This document shows, piece by piece, positions 30,353 through 39,405 of a stretch of DNA of 39,405 nt (its first letter is position 1; every line of letters starts with the position of its first letter). Where the stretch lies: assembly GCF_009495355.1 (NCBI RefSeq), contig NZ_VZAD01000064.1:1-39405 (forward strand), read 5' to 3'. A program made the translations under genes and the position numbers. The notes under the pieces were generated by a model, which was not told the origin of the DNA, searched no databases, and worked only from the letters and a program-made list of their open reading frames with translations. This DNA is from Segatella copri (lineage in GTDB: Bacteria > Bacteroidota > Bacteroidia > Bacteroidales > Bacteroidaceae).

Positions 30353-31852
30353 TTACATGATTACACTAAAGATAGGACCTACAGCGTCCATGATAATCTT
30401 CTCAGCCCAGAGTGGGAACATACCGAGACCTGCAACGCAGGCGATAAGACCTGCTACAGCGATACGCTCGTCCCAGGTAGCATCGTGAAGTTTCTCCAAC
30501 TTAGGACTAGGAACCTTCTGATAAAGGATCTTACCAACACAACGCAAGATGTAAACCGCTGTTACTACGATAGAGGTACATGCGATGATGGTACATACAC
30601 GATGGAACATATCTGCATTCTGGAAGGCACCTACGAAGATGGTCATCTCGGCTACGAAACCAGAGAAACCAGGCAAACCGAGGTTAGCCAAACCAGCTAC
30701 TGCATAACCTACTGAGAGGAATGGAATAATCTTCATCAAACCACCCAGGTAACGTACGTCACGTGTACCAGCCTGATGGTAAATCATACCGATAACGGCG
30801 AAGAAGAGGGCGGTCATCAAACCGTGAGACAACATCTGGAGGATTGCACCAGTAGCGGCTGTCTCGGTCATCATACAGAGAGCGAAGAGCACCATACCAC
30901 AGTGAGATACTGATGAGTAAGCGTTGATGTACTTCAAGTCGGTCTGTACACATGCTGACAAAGCACCATATACGATAGAGATAGTAGTCAGTACGAGGAA
31001 CACCTTGATCCAGAATCCGTGAGTAGCAGCTGGCAAGAGGAACATGGCGATACGGAAGCAACCGTAACCACCAAGCTTCATCAATACACCGGCGTGCAAC
31101 ATAGATACGGCTGTTGGCGCACTGGCGTGACCATCAGGAGACCATGTATGGAATGGGAACAGCGCACCAAGGATACCGAAACCGATGAAGAGCAATGGGA
31201 AGAACACGTTCTGCACGCTCTCTGGAATCGCATGAGCACCATTAGTATGGTGAGCGATATCGAGGATTTCGAAGGTCTGAGCACCACTGTAGAAGTAGAT
31301 ACCCAGGATACCGATAACCAAAAGGGCTGAACCACCCATCAACATCAAAGTCAACTTCATGGCTGAATACTCCTTCGCACCACTACCCCATACACCGATG
31401 AGGAGGTACATAGGAATCAGCGCAACCTCATAGAACATGAACATGGTGAACATGTCGATAGAGATGAAGAAGCCATATACACCGATGCTCAGGAGTGTGA
31501 ACCAGAGGAAGTATTCCTTCTTCATTGGCTCCATCTGCCAGGAAGCAAATGTACCGGTGAACACGATGATAGAAGTCAGGAGAAGCATCACCACAGAGAT
31601 ACCATCCACACCGAGTGAATAGTTGATGTGCAATGGTTCAAACCAAGGCACACAGTAGGTGAAGAGCATCGGAGCTTGGTCGGCTGGCATTGTCTCACGA
31701 GCTTCGAGAAATGCAAACACCAAATAGATGGAGAGACCGAGCAATACGCTGGCACCTGCTACCATCACACCACGAACCTGCTTGTCGTTGCGTGCCAACC
31801 AGAGGCCGAGCAACATCAGGAGTGGTACTATGACGAATATACTTAAATTCAT
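30353..31852 (-). CDS. nuoM: NADH-quinone oxidoreductase subunit M
   Basis: NuoM is a proton-pumping antiporter-like subunit. The 499 residues have about 14 helices and the expected motifs: YSLGVDGISVVMLLLT (77-92), the conserved Glu in MFYEVALIPMYLLIG, LFPFHTWSPDGHASAPTAVS (around 235) with the key Lys-region counterpart, and GLPGFSGFVAEM (around 405). It starts 33 bases after nuoL. No truncation is seen. Confidence 0.97.
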   Translation of the reverse strand: MNLSIFVIVPLLMLLGLWLARNDKQVRGVMVAGASVLLGLSIYLVFAFLEARETMPADQAPMLFTYCVPWFEPLHINYSLGVDGISVVMLLLTSIIVFTGTFASWQMEPMKKEYFLWFTLLSIGVYGFFISIDMFTMFMFYEVALIPMYLLIGVWGSGAKEYSAMKLTLMLMGGSALLVIGILGIYFYSGAQTFEILDIAHHTNGAHAIPESVQNVFFPLLFIGFGILGALFPFHTWSPDGHASAPTAVSMLHAGVLMKLGGYGCFRIAMFLLPAATHGFWIKVFLVLTTISIVYGALSACVQTDLKYINAYSSVSHCGMVLFALCMMTETAATGAILQMLSHGLMTALFFAVIGMIYHQAGTRDVRYLGGLMKIIPFLSVGYAVAGLANLGLPGFSGFVAEMTIFVGAFQNADMFHRVCTIIACTSIVVTAVYILRCVGKILYQKVPSPKLEKLHDATWDERIAVAGLIACVAGLGMFPLWAEKIIMDAVGPIFSVIM

Positions 31853-31885
31853 TTCTTTTCTATTTACTTAATTGTGAGACTTTCA

Positions 31886-33841
31886 TTAAAGAAGTGCGAG
31901 CAGGCACAATGTCAATGCTACGGTACCGGTGAGGAACCAGATAGCATAGCTGCGAACATCACCACTCTGCCATGGGCGGATGGTTTCACCTGCCTCCTGT
32001 GTACCCCAAGCTATGAAGTTGAAGGTACCATCGATAACGCGACGGTCGAACCATGCGATTGGCTTTGAGAAGCAACCGAAGACAATCTTGTGAGTGAAGA
32101 ACTGCCAAGCATCGTCGATATAGAAACGGTTCAAGGCTGCCTTGTGCAACTTAGGCATCTTCTTAGCCAAAGCGTCTGCCAATGGAGTCTTCTTAGGAGC
32201 ATACATGTAAGTAGCCAGACCGATACCGATGATAGCAACGATAACAGAGGTTGTTGCCACACTCATGTCGATATGGATATCGTAGCTCTGACCTGTAGCA
32301 GATACGAAGTGACCGAATGGAATCAAACCGCAGAGGCAAGAGATGATGGCGAGGAATACCAATGGACCCCACATCACAAAAGGAACCTCCTGTGGCTTGC
32401 GACGGTTCTCAGGATCAAGCTCATAGTAGCTCTGTCCCCAGAAGATGACGTAGTAGAGACGGAACATGTAGAATGCAGTCATACCGGCAACCACTGTCAT
32501 GAACCAGCCCATGAATGGAGAGAACTGGAAGCATGCTGAGATAATCTCATCCTTTGACCAGAAACCTGCGAATGGAGGAATACCTGCAATCGCCAAGCAA
32601 CCGATGAGGAAGCAGATGTTGGTAATAGGCATGTACTTGTGCAAACCGCCCATGTAATCCTTGAAGTTACTGCCGATGATGACGATGATGGCACCAGAGC
32701 AAAGGAAGAGCAATGCCTTGAACATAGCGTGGGTAAACAGGTGGAAGATACCAGCCATATAACCCAAACCACCATGGTGGTTATCTACTGCGAAGCAAAC
32801 GCCGAGAGCTACGAGCATGTAGGCAATCTGAGAGATAGTAGAGAAAGCCAGACCACGCTTGATATCACGCTGGCAGCAAGCTACGGCTGCTGCATAGAAT
32901 GCGGTGAAGGCTGCAATGTAAGCTACATAGTGCAATGTCTCAGGAGCATACTGTACCCAGATTGGGAAGAGGCTGGCTACCTGATAAACACCAGCCACAA
33001 CCATGGTAGCGGCGTGGATCAACGCAGAAACTGGAGTTGGACCCTCCATCGCATCTGGCAACCAGATGTGCAATGGGAACATCGCACTCTTACCGGCACC
33101 ACCGATGAACATGAGGAACAACGCTACAGGCATCACCCATGCAGCACCAGCCAAAGAACTCTGAAGCTCTGGCTGAGCATTCAAGTCGTAGTTGAAGGTT
33201 CCTACATAGAAGCTGTAGAACAAGATACCGATCAAGAAGAAGAGGTCGGCGAAACGAGTCACGATGAACGCCTTCTTGCTGGCATGTACTGCTGCATGCT
33301 TGGGATAATAGAATCCGATGAGCAGATAAGAGCAGACACCCACCAACTCCCAGAACAGATACATCTGGAAAATATTGGTAGCTACTACCAGACCCAACAT
33401 AGACATGGTGAAGAGGCTCAGGTAAGCGTAGAAACGCTGCATACCCTTCTCATAACCCTCTACCTTGTAATTCTCGTCACGCTCGGCCATATAGCCGAAT
33501 GAGTAGATGTGAACCATGAAGCTGACGGTGGTAATCACGATGAGCATCAATACAGAGATTGGTGTCAGACGGAAACCAATGTTGAAGGTCAGCAACTCGG
33601 TAAACTTCAACCAAGTAAAATTGAATGAGTCAACAGTTGGATACAAACCTGTTGAAGCATCACGGCCGATAGCAAAGAAATATTCGTATGCTGTATAAAT
33701 AGACAGACCGAATACACAACCCATCAGGACGGTACCGATGATGGCTGCTACCTGCTTTTTCATCTTCATACCCGCAAGTCCCAGAACCAGGAAGCTCAGG
33801 AATGGCAGAAGAAGTATCAAAAATGCATAACTGTAATTCAT
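31886..33841 (-). CDS. nuoL: NADH-quinone oxidoreductase subunit L
   Basis: NuoL is the most distal proton-pumping subunit, with a long lateral helix. The 651 residues show the family pattern: LFWELVGVCSYLLIGFYY (around 160), GKSAMFPLHIWLPDAMEGPT (around 250) with the conserved Lys and His, LIHAATMVVAGVYQ, and GIPPFAGFWSKDEI. The C-terminal part (580-651) fits the lateral helix and final membrane anchor. It lies eight bases after nuoK. Confidence 0.97.
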   Translation of the reverse strand: MNYSYAFLILLLPFLSFLVLGLAGMKMKKQVAAIIGTVLMGCVFGLSIYTAYEYFFAIGRDASTGLYPTVDSFNFTWLKFTELLTFNIGFRLTPISVLMLIVITTVSFMVHIYSFGYMAERDENYKVEGYEKGMQRFYAYLSLFTMSMLGLVVATNIFQMYLFWELVGVCSYLLIGFYYPKHAAVHASKKAFIVTRFADLFFLIGILFYSFYVGTFNYDLNAQPELQSSLAGAAWVMPVALFLMFIGGAGKSAMFPLHIWLPDAMEGPTPVSALIHAATMVVAGVYQVASLFPIWVQYAPETLHYVAYIAAFTAFYAAAVACCQRDIKRGLAFSTISQIAYMLVALGVCFAVDNHHGGLGYMAGIFHLFTHAMFKALLFLCSGAIIVIIGSNFKDYMGGLHKYMPITNICFLIGCLAIAGIPPFAGFWSKDEIISACFQFSPFMGWFMTVVAGMTAFYMFRLYYVIFWGQSYYELDPENRRKPQEVPFVMWGPLVFLAIISCLCGLIPFGHFVSATGQSYDIHIDMSVATTSVIVAIIGIGLATYMYAPKKTPLADALAKKMPKLHKAALNRFYIDDAWQFFTHKIVFGCFSKPIAWFDRRVIDGTFNFIAWGTQEAGETIRPWQSGDVRSYAIWFLTGTVALTLCLLALL

Positions 33842-33849
33842 TGTCTTAA

Positions 33850-34158
33850 TTAGAATTTCATGTTTTCAATACTGTTCACCTGGTCACTGTGATAGTTGCG
33901 GTAAACGTTAATAATTATTGCGAGCGCTACGGCTGTCTCGGCTGCTGCCACTCCGATAGAGAACAATGTGAAGAAGAAACCTTCCAACTGTCCTGGGAAG
34001 AGGATGCGGTTGAACACTGCGAAGTTCAGATCGGCTGCATTCAATACAAGCTCGATGGAGATGAGCATGGCAACGAGATTACGACGTGTACAGAAACCAT
34101 AAACGCCGATGAAGAACAAGAGTGCTGAAAGCACGAAGAAATACTGTACTGGAATCAT
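33850..34158 (-). CDS. nuoK: NADH-quinone oxidoreductase subunit K
   Basis: This small 102-residue subunit has three membrane helices and the two conserved glutamates used in proton transfer: Glu36 in ISIELVLNAADLNF and Glu72 in AAAETAVALAI. Its start overlaps the nuoJ stop by four bases (ATGA), a sign of translational coupling. Confidence 0.96.
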   Translation of the reverse strand: MIPVQYFFVLSALLFFIGVYGFCTRRNLVAMLISIELVLNAADLNFAVFNRILFPGQLEGFFFTLFSIGVAAAETAVALAIIINVYRNYHSDQVNSIENMKF

Positions 34159-34682
34159 TTCTTATCCTCCTTTCTTGCGATTAAGATACCACCGATGATA
34201 CATGCCAACAGGAATACAGAGATAAACTCGAATGGCAATACATAGCCATACTTGTCAGCACCTACGAGTGCAGAACCAATCTGGTCCATAGGCACCTCAG
34301 TGTCGGCTACTGTTGCAGCCAAATCGATAAAGTGATTCTTCAACACGATGACTGCCAAGGTTACAAAACCTACGAGGCAGACGAGTGCACGGCCAATGAC
34401 CTTGCTACCCTTCACGTGCTCCAAAAGACCCTGAAGGGTACGCTTGGAAACCAACTGAATGGCGAAGACATAGAGAATTGTAATACCACCTGCATATACA
34501 GCAATCTGAGCTGCACCCAGATAGGTATAGTCGAGCAGGAAGAATACACCAGCTACACCGAAGAGTACGAACAACAGATAAGTTGCCGCACGCATGATAC
34601 GCTTGGTAGCTACGCACATGATGGCTGAGCCAAGGATGACTACTGCCAAGATGACGAACATAAATAAATTTGCTGTTATCAT
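34155..34682 (-). CDS. nuoJ: NADH-quinone oxidoreductase subunit J
   Basis: The 175 residues carry five membrane helices. The conserved TM3 segment reads LGAAQIAVYAGGITILYVFAI (around 55-75), the pi-bulge helix involved in coupling in complex I. It overlaps nuoK by four bases and follows nuoI by 15. The Lys-rich end (RKEDKK) is cytoplasmic. Confidence 0.95.
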   Translation of the reverse strand: MITANLFMFVILAVVILGSAIMCVATKRIMRAATYLLFVLFGVAGVFFLLDYTYLGAAQIAVYAGGITILYVFAIQLVSKRTLQGLLEHVKGSKVIGRALVCLVGFVTLAVIVLKNHFIDLAATVADTEVPMDQIGSALVGADKYGYVLPFEFISVFLLACIIGGILIARKEDKK

Positions 34683-34697
34683 TGTCTAAAGTCCTCC

Positions 34698-35228
34698 TTA
34701 CTTAGTCTTGGTGTTAAACTTACCGATTTCGAGTGGAGCGCCACCATCAATGAGGTTAGGAAGGCTTCCGCCCTTGTAAACCTCCTTGTCAAGGTGCATC
34801 ACCAACTTGCTGCGGTCAAAGACTGCATTCTCGAAATCGTTGACAAACTTAATTGCACCGAAGTTACATGCGTTCACACAGAGTTCACAGAACATGCAGT
34901 CACCCAAGTCGTACTGGTAATCCACCAACTTGCGCTTCTTCTTGCCTGTCTCTGGGTCCTCCACCATCTCGGTCTGAATCTTGATGGTATCGTTGGGGCA
35001 TGACTTCTCACACAATGTACAACCCACACACTTGTAAGCCTCGTTCTCGTCGCGGACGAAAACCAGACGACCACGGAAACGTGGAGAAATGTGGAGTGTA
35101 GTCTTGCGGTTCTCAGGATATTGCTCGGTGCTCTTGGGTGTGAAGTACTCCTTCATGGTAGTCTTCATACCGATAGCGAGGGTCTTCAAACCCGCTGCAA
35201 TACCGCCGAAATATGAATTGTTAGACAT
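34698..35228 (-). CDS. nuoI: NADH-quinone oxidoreductase subunit I (two 4Fe-4S clusters)
   Basis: NuoI carries clusters N6a and N6b that pass electrons towards NuoB. The 176 residues contain CVGCTLCEKSCP (68-79) and CMFCELCVNAC (111-121), the two CxxCxxCxxxC motifs, and an N-terminal amphipathic region (FGGIAAGLKTLAIGMKTTMKE). A 105-base spacer with simple repeats separates it from nuoH upstream. Confidence 0.96.
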   Translation of the reverse strand: MSNNSYFGGIAAGLKTLAIGMKTTMKEYFTPKSTEQYPENRKTTLHISPRFRGRLVFVRDENEAYKCVGCTLCEKSCPNDTIKIQTEMVEDPETGKKKRKLVDYQYDLGDCMFCELCVNACNFGAIKFVNDFENAVFDRSKLVMHLDKEVYKGGSLPNLIDGGAPLEIGKFNTKTK

Positions 35229-35290
35229 ACTTTTATTTTTTGTTTATTTGTTAAGAAATAACAGAAGTTTCAAGCTGTAGAACTATTGTC

Positions 35291-35328
35291 TTGACTCCTT
35301 AACTTCTTTAACTCCTTTAACTCCTTAA
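35291..35328. repeat. Simple repeats in the nuoH-nuoI spacer
   Basis: TTAACT-C/TCTT-type units (CTTAACTTCTTTAACTCC) repeat four times. The same kind of sequence (reverse complement) occurs at 19311-19330 after the secreted-protein gene, so it is a dispersed low-complexity element. Confidence 0.65.
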
Positions 35329-35333
35329 TAATA

Positions 35334-36419
35334 TTATCCGTGGATTCCGAATGCTACGCATACGGTCATCATGATCAGGATGACGAGTGACAATGGCATC
35401 AAGTACTTCCACTCCAGCTTCAGAATCTGGTCGATACGCAGACGTGGGAAAGTCCAACGTACCCACATCAGGAGCCATACCACAGCGAAGGTCTTACCGA
35501 AGAACCAGATGAAACCAGGAATCAAGTTCATCAAATTGTCGAAGCCCTCGATACCGATGTTCAATGGCGCCCAACCACCGAGGAATACGGTAGAAGCAAT
35601 ACCAGAAATCACGAAGAGGTTGAGGTACTCAGCCAAGTAGTAGAAACCGAAGCCCATACCAGAATACTCTGTATGATAACCTGCGGTCAACTCACTCTCA
35701 GCCTCAGCCAGGTCGAAAGGACCACGGTTAGCCTCAGCGTTACCTGCTACGAGGAATACGAGGAAAGCAAGGATAGCTGGAACATGACCCTTGATGATCA
35801 ACCAGTTCCAAGCACCAGTCTGATCCGCAACGATTTCGCTCACCTGCATGGTTCCAGTAAGAACTACTGCAGAAATCAGGCAGAGACCGAGAGACATCTC
35901 ATAAGAAATCATCTGTACGGCACCACGCATGGCAGATACCACAGAGTACTTGTTGTTGGATGCCCAACCGGCGAGGAACACGCCCAGCACACCGATAGAA
36001 CTTACGGCTGTGATGAGGAATACACCTACGTTGAAGTCGAGAATATGTGCTCCCTTGTTCCATGGAAGGAATGAGAAAGTACCTACAGAGGCAATGATCA
36101 CGAGGAAAGGTGCCAGGTAGTAGAGCAGCTTGTCGGCTCTGTCTACAGCAAAAATCTCCTTGATCAACATCTTGAGCACATCGGCGAACACCTGGAAGAT
36201 ACCCCAAGGACCTACACGCATAGGGCCGAGACGGCACTGGAAGTAGGCACACACCTTACGCTCCATAAAGATAAGTACGATAGCTATCAGGGCGTATGCT
36301 GTCAAAATGCAGACACCCACGAGCACGCACTCTATCAGAATCGACAGGAAGTCGCCCAGACCCAAGGTCTGGCGAAGCAGATTGTCGATGAATGTTGTTA
36401 CTATACTAAAATCAAACAT
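35334..36419 (-). CDS. nuoH: NADH-quinone oxidoreductase subunit H
   Basis: NuoH joins the peripheral and membrane arms and lines the quinone channel. The 361 residues show the family hallmarks ERKVCAYFQCRLGPMRVGPWG (around 53-73), which is the loop contacting the quinone site, and GNAEANRGPFDLAEAESELTAGYHTEYSG (around 225-253) with its many acidic residues. Eight membrane helices fit. It starts two bases after nuoCD. Confidence 0.97.
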   Translation of the reverse strand: MFDFSIVTTFIDNLLRQTLGLGDFLSILIECVLVGVCILTAYALIAIVLIFMERKVCAYFQCRLGPMRVGPWGIFQVFADVLKMLIKEIFAVDRADKLLYYLAPFLVIIASVGTFSFLPWNKGAHILDFNVGVFLITAVSSIGVLGVFLAGWASNNKYSVVSAMRGAVQMISYEMSLGLCLISAVVLTGTMQVSEIVADQTGAWNWLIIKGHVPAILAFLVFLVAGNAEANRGPFDLAEAESELTAGYHTEYSGMGFGFYYLAEYLNLFVISGIASTVFLGGWAPLNIGIEGFDNLMNLIPGFIWFFGKTFAVVWLLMWVRWTFPRLRIDQILKLEWKYLMPLSLVILIMMTVCVAFGIHG

Positions 36420-36421
36420 AA

Positions 36422-37993
36422 TTATCTATCAATATCAGGGATTACGAAGTCGATTGCTGCACCTGTTGTAATCAAGTCAGCGATTTTCTGTCCACGAAGC
36501 ATTGGATCGAGCGCACCTGTCAAAGACAAGCCCATTGGGCGCATCTTCATACGGTATGGACTCTTGTCACCCTTTGAGTCGAGATATACACCAAACTCGC
36601 CGCTGGCACCCTCTACAGAGAAGTACCACTGTCCCTCAGGGACCTTGATGATTGGCTTCTGCTTGATGTAGTACTCACCCTCAGGAATGTTGTCGATCAA
36701 CTGCTCGATGATGTCCAAGCTCTGATACAACTCCTGGATGTGTACATAGTAACGATCCATAGAATCGCAACCTGTCAGAGTGATTTCCTTCCACTCCACC
36801 TTGTCGTACATATCGTATGGATGACGCTTGCGGGTATCGTTCTTCCAACCAGATGCACGGCCGGCAGGACCGGTAACGGCATAGTTGATACAATCCTCAA
36901 GATTCATTGGACCTACGCCTTCAAGACGGTTGTGAGTGATCACATTGTCGCCGAATACGTCGAGGTACTCCTGAATCATAGGACGCAGATACTTGCAGAG
37001 TGTCTTCACATTCTGTACGAAGTTAGGATCGATGTCTGCCTGAAGGCCACCGATACGATAGTAGTTCTGGATCAGACGGCCACCGGTTGTCTCCTCCATC
37101 ACGTTCAATACGTGCTCACGGTCGCGCATACAGTAGAGGAATGCGGTCAAGGCACCCAGGTCCTGTGCGGTACAGCCGAGATAGAGCAAGTGAGAGTCGA
37201 TACGCTGCAACTCATCCATGATGGTGCGGATGTAGCGGATGCGGTCTGAGAGTTCGATGCCCATAGCCTCCTCGATAACGCCTACCAGAGCGTGGCGGTG
37301 CATCATCGCAGAGAGATAGTTCAGACGGTCGGTCAAAGCCAATGTCTGTGGATAGGTCATTCCTTCCCACATCTTCTCGATACCACGGTGAATATAACCA
37401 AGGTGTGGATAGATGCGCTTCACGGTCTCGCCGTCGATAACGGTCTGCAGACGGAGCACACCGTGGGTGGATGGGTGGTTAGGACCGATATTCACCACAT
37501 AGTCGTCATCGTCGAAACGGCGCTTCTGGGTTTCTACCAAATGTCCGTCGGCACTCAGCGAGTACTCTACGGTGAAGTCGTCCTCTGGCTCGTCGGTGCA
37601 GGGGAACTGGTTGGCCTCAGGACTCATATCGAAGTCCTTGCGCAATGGATGGCCCTGGAAGTCGGTGCGCAAGAAAAGTCGGCGCATGTCTGGATGACCC
37701 AGGAACTTGATGCCGACGAAGTCGAACACCTCACGCTCCAACAGGTCAGCCACCTTCCAAAGATTGATGACTGTAGGAATCACATCGCTGCCATCCACCT
37801 TCTTGGCGATGGTCTTTACTGAGCAGCGCTCGTTGGTCTGAGTCTTCTCGAGAATATAGATACATCCGAGACCTTCCTCACCGAAGTCTTCACCGATGAT
37901 GGTAACAAGGTAGTCGAAATGCTTCTCGTTCTTCAACTTCGCCATCTCTGAGGAGAAATTGTCAAAACTCAATTCAATATTATTCAGTTTCAT
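36422..37993 (-). CDS. nuoCD: Fused NADH-quinone oxidoreductase subunits C and D
   Basis: This 523-residue fusion joins NuoC (about 1-135: VIPTVINLWKVADLLEREVFD, GHPDMRRLFLRTDFQGHPLRKD) and NuoD (about 165-523: NIGPNHPSTHGVLRLQ, HRGIEKMWEGMTYPQ, then LYLGCTAQDLGALTAF). The quinone-site histidine is in the NHPSTHG motif. Fused CD is common in several bacterial lineages, Bacteroidetes included. It is third in the operon. Confidence 0.96.
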   Translation of the reverse strand: MKLNNIELSFDNFSSEMAKLKNEKHFDYLVTIIGEDFGEEGLGCIYILEKTQTNERCSVKTIAKKVDGSDVIPTVINLWKVADLLEREVFDFVGIKFLGHPDMRRLFLRTDFQGHPLRKDFDMSPEANQFPCTDEPEDDFTVEYSLSADGHLVETQKRRFDDDDYVVNIGPNHPSTHGVLRLQTVIDGETVKRIYPHLGYIHRGIEKMWEGMTYPQTLALTDRLNYLSAMMHRHALVGVIEEAMGIELSDRIRYIRTIMDELQRIDSHLLYLGCTAQDLGALTAFLYCMRDREHVLNVMEETTGGRLIQNYYRIGGLQADIDPNFVQNVKTLCKYLRPMIQEYLDVFGDNVITHNRLEGVGPMNLEDCINYAVTGPAGRASGWKNDTRKRHPYDMYDKVEWKEITLTGCDSMDRYYVHIQELYQSLDIIEQLIDNIPEGEYYIKQKPIIKVPEGQWYFSVEGASGEFGVYLDSKGDKSPYRMKMRPMGLSLTGALDPMLRGQKIADLITTGAAIDFVIPDIDR

Positions 37994-38012
37994 GTTCTTA
38001 TACCTTATTATA

Positions 38013-38738
38013 TTAATCAGTTAGACCTTTCTGAGGGTCGAAATCCTCAGGTACTTCTGTCACAATGATAGGCTCCTTGTGTCCAAGCTTCTCGCTGTCA
38101 GAGAGGTTCTCGTTGCTCAAGCCGCGAAGACCGCCCTTGCTCATAGAAAGCTCCTTCTCGTCGCGGGTCATCTTGTGGTTGGCTCCGCCGAAGAATTTCT
38201 CAACCTTTACCTTACGCTGCAACTGCATCATACCGTAAAGGATCGCCTCTGGACGTGGAGGACAACCTGGGATGTAGACATCTACAGGCACTAACTCGCT
38301 GATGCCACGAACCACGTTGTAGCTCTTCTTGAAAGGACCGCCCGAGATGGCGCATCCTCCTACGGCTACCACATACTTTGGCTCAGCCATTTCATCGTAC
38401 AAACGTTTGAATACTGGTGCCATCTTGTTGGTGATAGTTCCGGCACACATGATCAGGTCAGCCTGGCGTGGAGAGTTACGGGTTACCTCGAAACCGAAAC
38501 GTGAGAAATCGTAACGCGCACATCCTACAGCCATAAACTCGATACCGCAGCAAGAGGTACCGAAGGTCAATGACCAGAGTGAGTTACTGCGTCCCCAGTT
38601 GATGGCAGCATCGAGCGAACCAAGAACCACATTGGCTCCACCCTCATTCAGCTCTTGAGCTATCTTCTCGAGGGTGTCGTTGTCCTTAAACTCGTCGTAA
38701 GGAATACTCTTGATAGAGGCTCTTTTGTTTACTTCCAT
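38013..38738 (-). CDS. nuoB: NADH-quinone oxidoreductase subunit B (cluster N2)
   Basis: NuoB binds the terminal cluster N2 that reduces quinone. From the ATG at 38738 the product has 241 residues. Key motifs are TSCCGIEFMAVG with the tandem cysteines, VVAVGGCAISGGPF, and YIPGCPPRPEAILYGM with the further cluster ligands. I choose this ATG because AAGGAG lies eight bases before it; a longer frame starts only at TTG. It overlaps the end of nuoA by ten bases. The C-terminal 60 residues are charged and extend beyond the minimal family core. Confidence 0.95.
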   Translation of the reverse strand: MEVNKRASIKSIPYDEFKDNDTLEKIAQELNEGGANVVLGSLDAAINWGRSNSLWSLTFGTSCCGIEFMAVGCARYDFSRFGFEVTRNSPRQADLIMCAGTITNKMAPVFKRLYDEMAEPKYVVAVGGCAISGGPFKKSYNVVRGISELVPVDVYIPGCPPRPEAILYGMMQLQRKVKVEKFFGGANHKMTRDEKELSMSKGGLRGLSNENLSDSEKLGHKEPIIVTEVPEDFDPQKGLTD

Positions 38739-39079
38739 TCCAATGCTCCTTTCCGCCAAGCATAAGCAAGGCCTAATACCAATACCAACAGGAAGAATCC
38801 GATGCTCACGAGAGCCATAGATCCAAACTGCTTAACTACGACTGCCCATGGGTAAAGCATTACAGTCTCAATGTCGAACATCAGGAAAAGGATGGCGAAG
38901 AGATAGTAGCCGATATGGGATGGCAACCATGAGCTGCCACGAGTCGGAATACCACACTCGAAAGGTTCACCCTTTACCGGATTGTAAGAACGAGGACCGA
39001 TGAGCTTAGCGATGACATAAGCAGCCACCACCAAGGTTACAGCCGTCAGCAAAACGGTGATAAATAGTGTAAAGTTCAT
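38729..39079 (-). CDS. nuoA: NADH-quinone oxidoreductase subunit A
   Basis: The 116-residue subunit has three membrane helices and the conserved loop YNPVKGEPFECGIPTRGSSW (around 33-52), which contains the quinone-channel cysteine. FLMFDIETVMLYPWA (around 66-80) carries the conserved acidic residues. It is the first gene of the complex I operon. Confidence 0.96.
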   Translation of the reverse strand: MNFTLFITVLLTAVTLVVAAYVIAKLIGPRSYNPVKGEPFECGIPTRGSSWLPSHIGYYLFAILFLMFDIETVMLYPWAVVVKQFGSMALVSIGFFLLVLVLGLAYAWRKGALEWK

Positions 39080-39122
39080 AAAAAATTATAACGTTATTAT
39101 TTAAACTGCTTGTAAGCGGCTG

Positions 39123-39130
39123 CAAAGTTA
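39123..39130 (-). promoter_or_regulatory. Promoter -7 element of the nuo operon
   Basis: The minus strand reads TAACTTTG, fitting TAnnTTTG, 44 bases before the nuoA ATG. A clear -33 TTTG is not seen. Confidence 0.65.
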
Positions 39131-39405
39131 CAAATTTATTTCGTAACAGCACGCTTTTTCTGAAGAAAAGTTTTAGTTTTTTCATTCTTCTTCCACTTCG
39201 ACATTTTTTCGCTTTACTGGAGTATGAATATTGAAGAATTTAAAGGGAAAAAGGCAGGGAAACTGCATAAACAAAACTAAAAGAAAGAGACCACTTGAAA
39301 AAGCCAATTTTACGAAAACCAGTATTTGATTATCATTAAGTTATTTGAACTTTCGCAAGTGGTTTATGTACGGGCTGAAGGCCCAAAAGCTCTTAGCCCA
39401 GGGCA
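39131..39405. other. Intergenic region ending in a probable dispersed repeat
   Basis: No supported gene lies here; a 17-codon frame at about 39222 is too weak to call. From about 39371 the sequence GGGCTGAAGGCCC opens a hairpin-rich element (AAAAGCTCTTAGCCCAGGGC) of a type I recall in Bacteroidales intergenic regions. It is cut by the window end. Confidence 0.4.

Noticed and set aside
38739..38759. Upstream TTG start for nuoB
   Set aside because: The ATG at 38738 has a well-placed AAGGAG site and gives the family-typical start.

Overview
The window comes from a member of the Bacteroidales and looks most like Prevotella/Segatella. The evidence is repeated promoters of the Bacteroidetes form TTTG-N19/20-TAnnTTTG, few strong Shine-Dalgarno sites, a complex I operon with fused nuoCD and no nuoEFG, a fused DAHP synthase/chorismate mutase, a TonB-receptor-like barrel protein, and Bacteroidetes-type IS remnants. 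The genus is inferred from style, not proven.

Layout. 1-4.9 kb, minus strand: folD and ffh (one unit, terminator at 50-82), a secreted carboxypeptidase-regulatory-like protein, and a glutamate synthase small-subunit-type flavoprotein. 4.9-11 kb, accessory: a decayed export locus with a barrel protein, a C39 bacteriocin-peptidase cut short after 76 residues, small membrane proteins (one of 57 residues), and a 93-bp duplication carrying the vestige of a further small gene. A TPR/transmembrane/HTH-like regulator is divergent to it. 11-12.9 kb, accessory: an AAA/DUF4143 ATPase whose promoter lies at the end of four repeats spaced exactly 33 bp, then a second orphan promoter with the same architecture and a perfect 46-bp palindrome.

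12.9-17.3 kb, minus strand: a complete Phe/Tyr operon, pheA - aminotransferase - DAHP synthase/chorismate mutase - tyrA. Its leader holds an unannotated 25-codon peptide rich in Phe and Tyr, a strong intrinsic terminator and a matching antiterminator segment. This is a textbook-style attenuator and the best-supported new finding here. 17.5-23.7 kb: cyclophilin-type isomerase, a secreted glycine/tyrosine-rich protein, wecB behind an NfeD/SPFH pair, an M48 lipoprotein protease, and an unknown membrane protein.

23.7-28.8 kb, accessory island: a broken transposase, an integrase stub, a tight four-gene cluster (DUF1016 nuclease, membrane protein, ankyrin protein, lipoprotein), two kinds of short repeats, and the truncated start of an IS4-type transposase. 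28.8-39.1 kb, minus strand: the nuoA-B-CD-H-I-J-K-L-M-N complex I operon with its promoter and terminator. The last 300 bases hold no gene, and the window ends inside what looks like a dispersed repeat.
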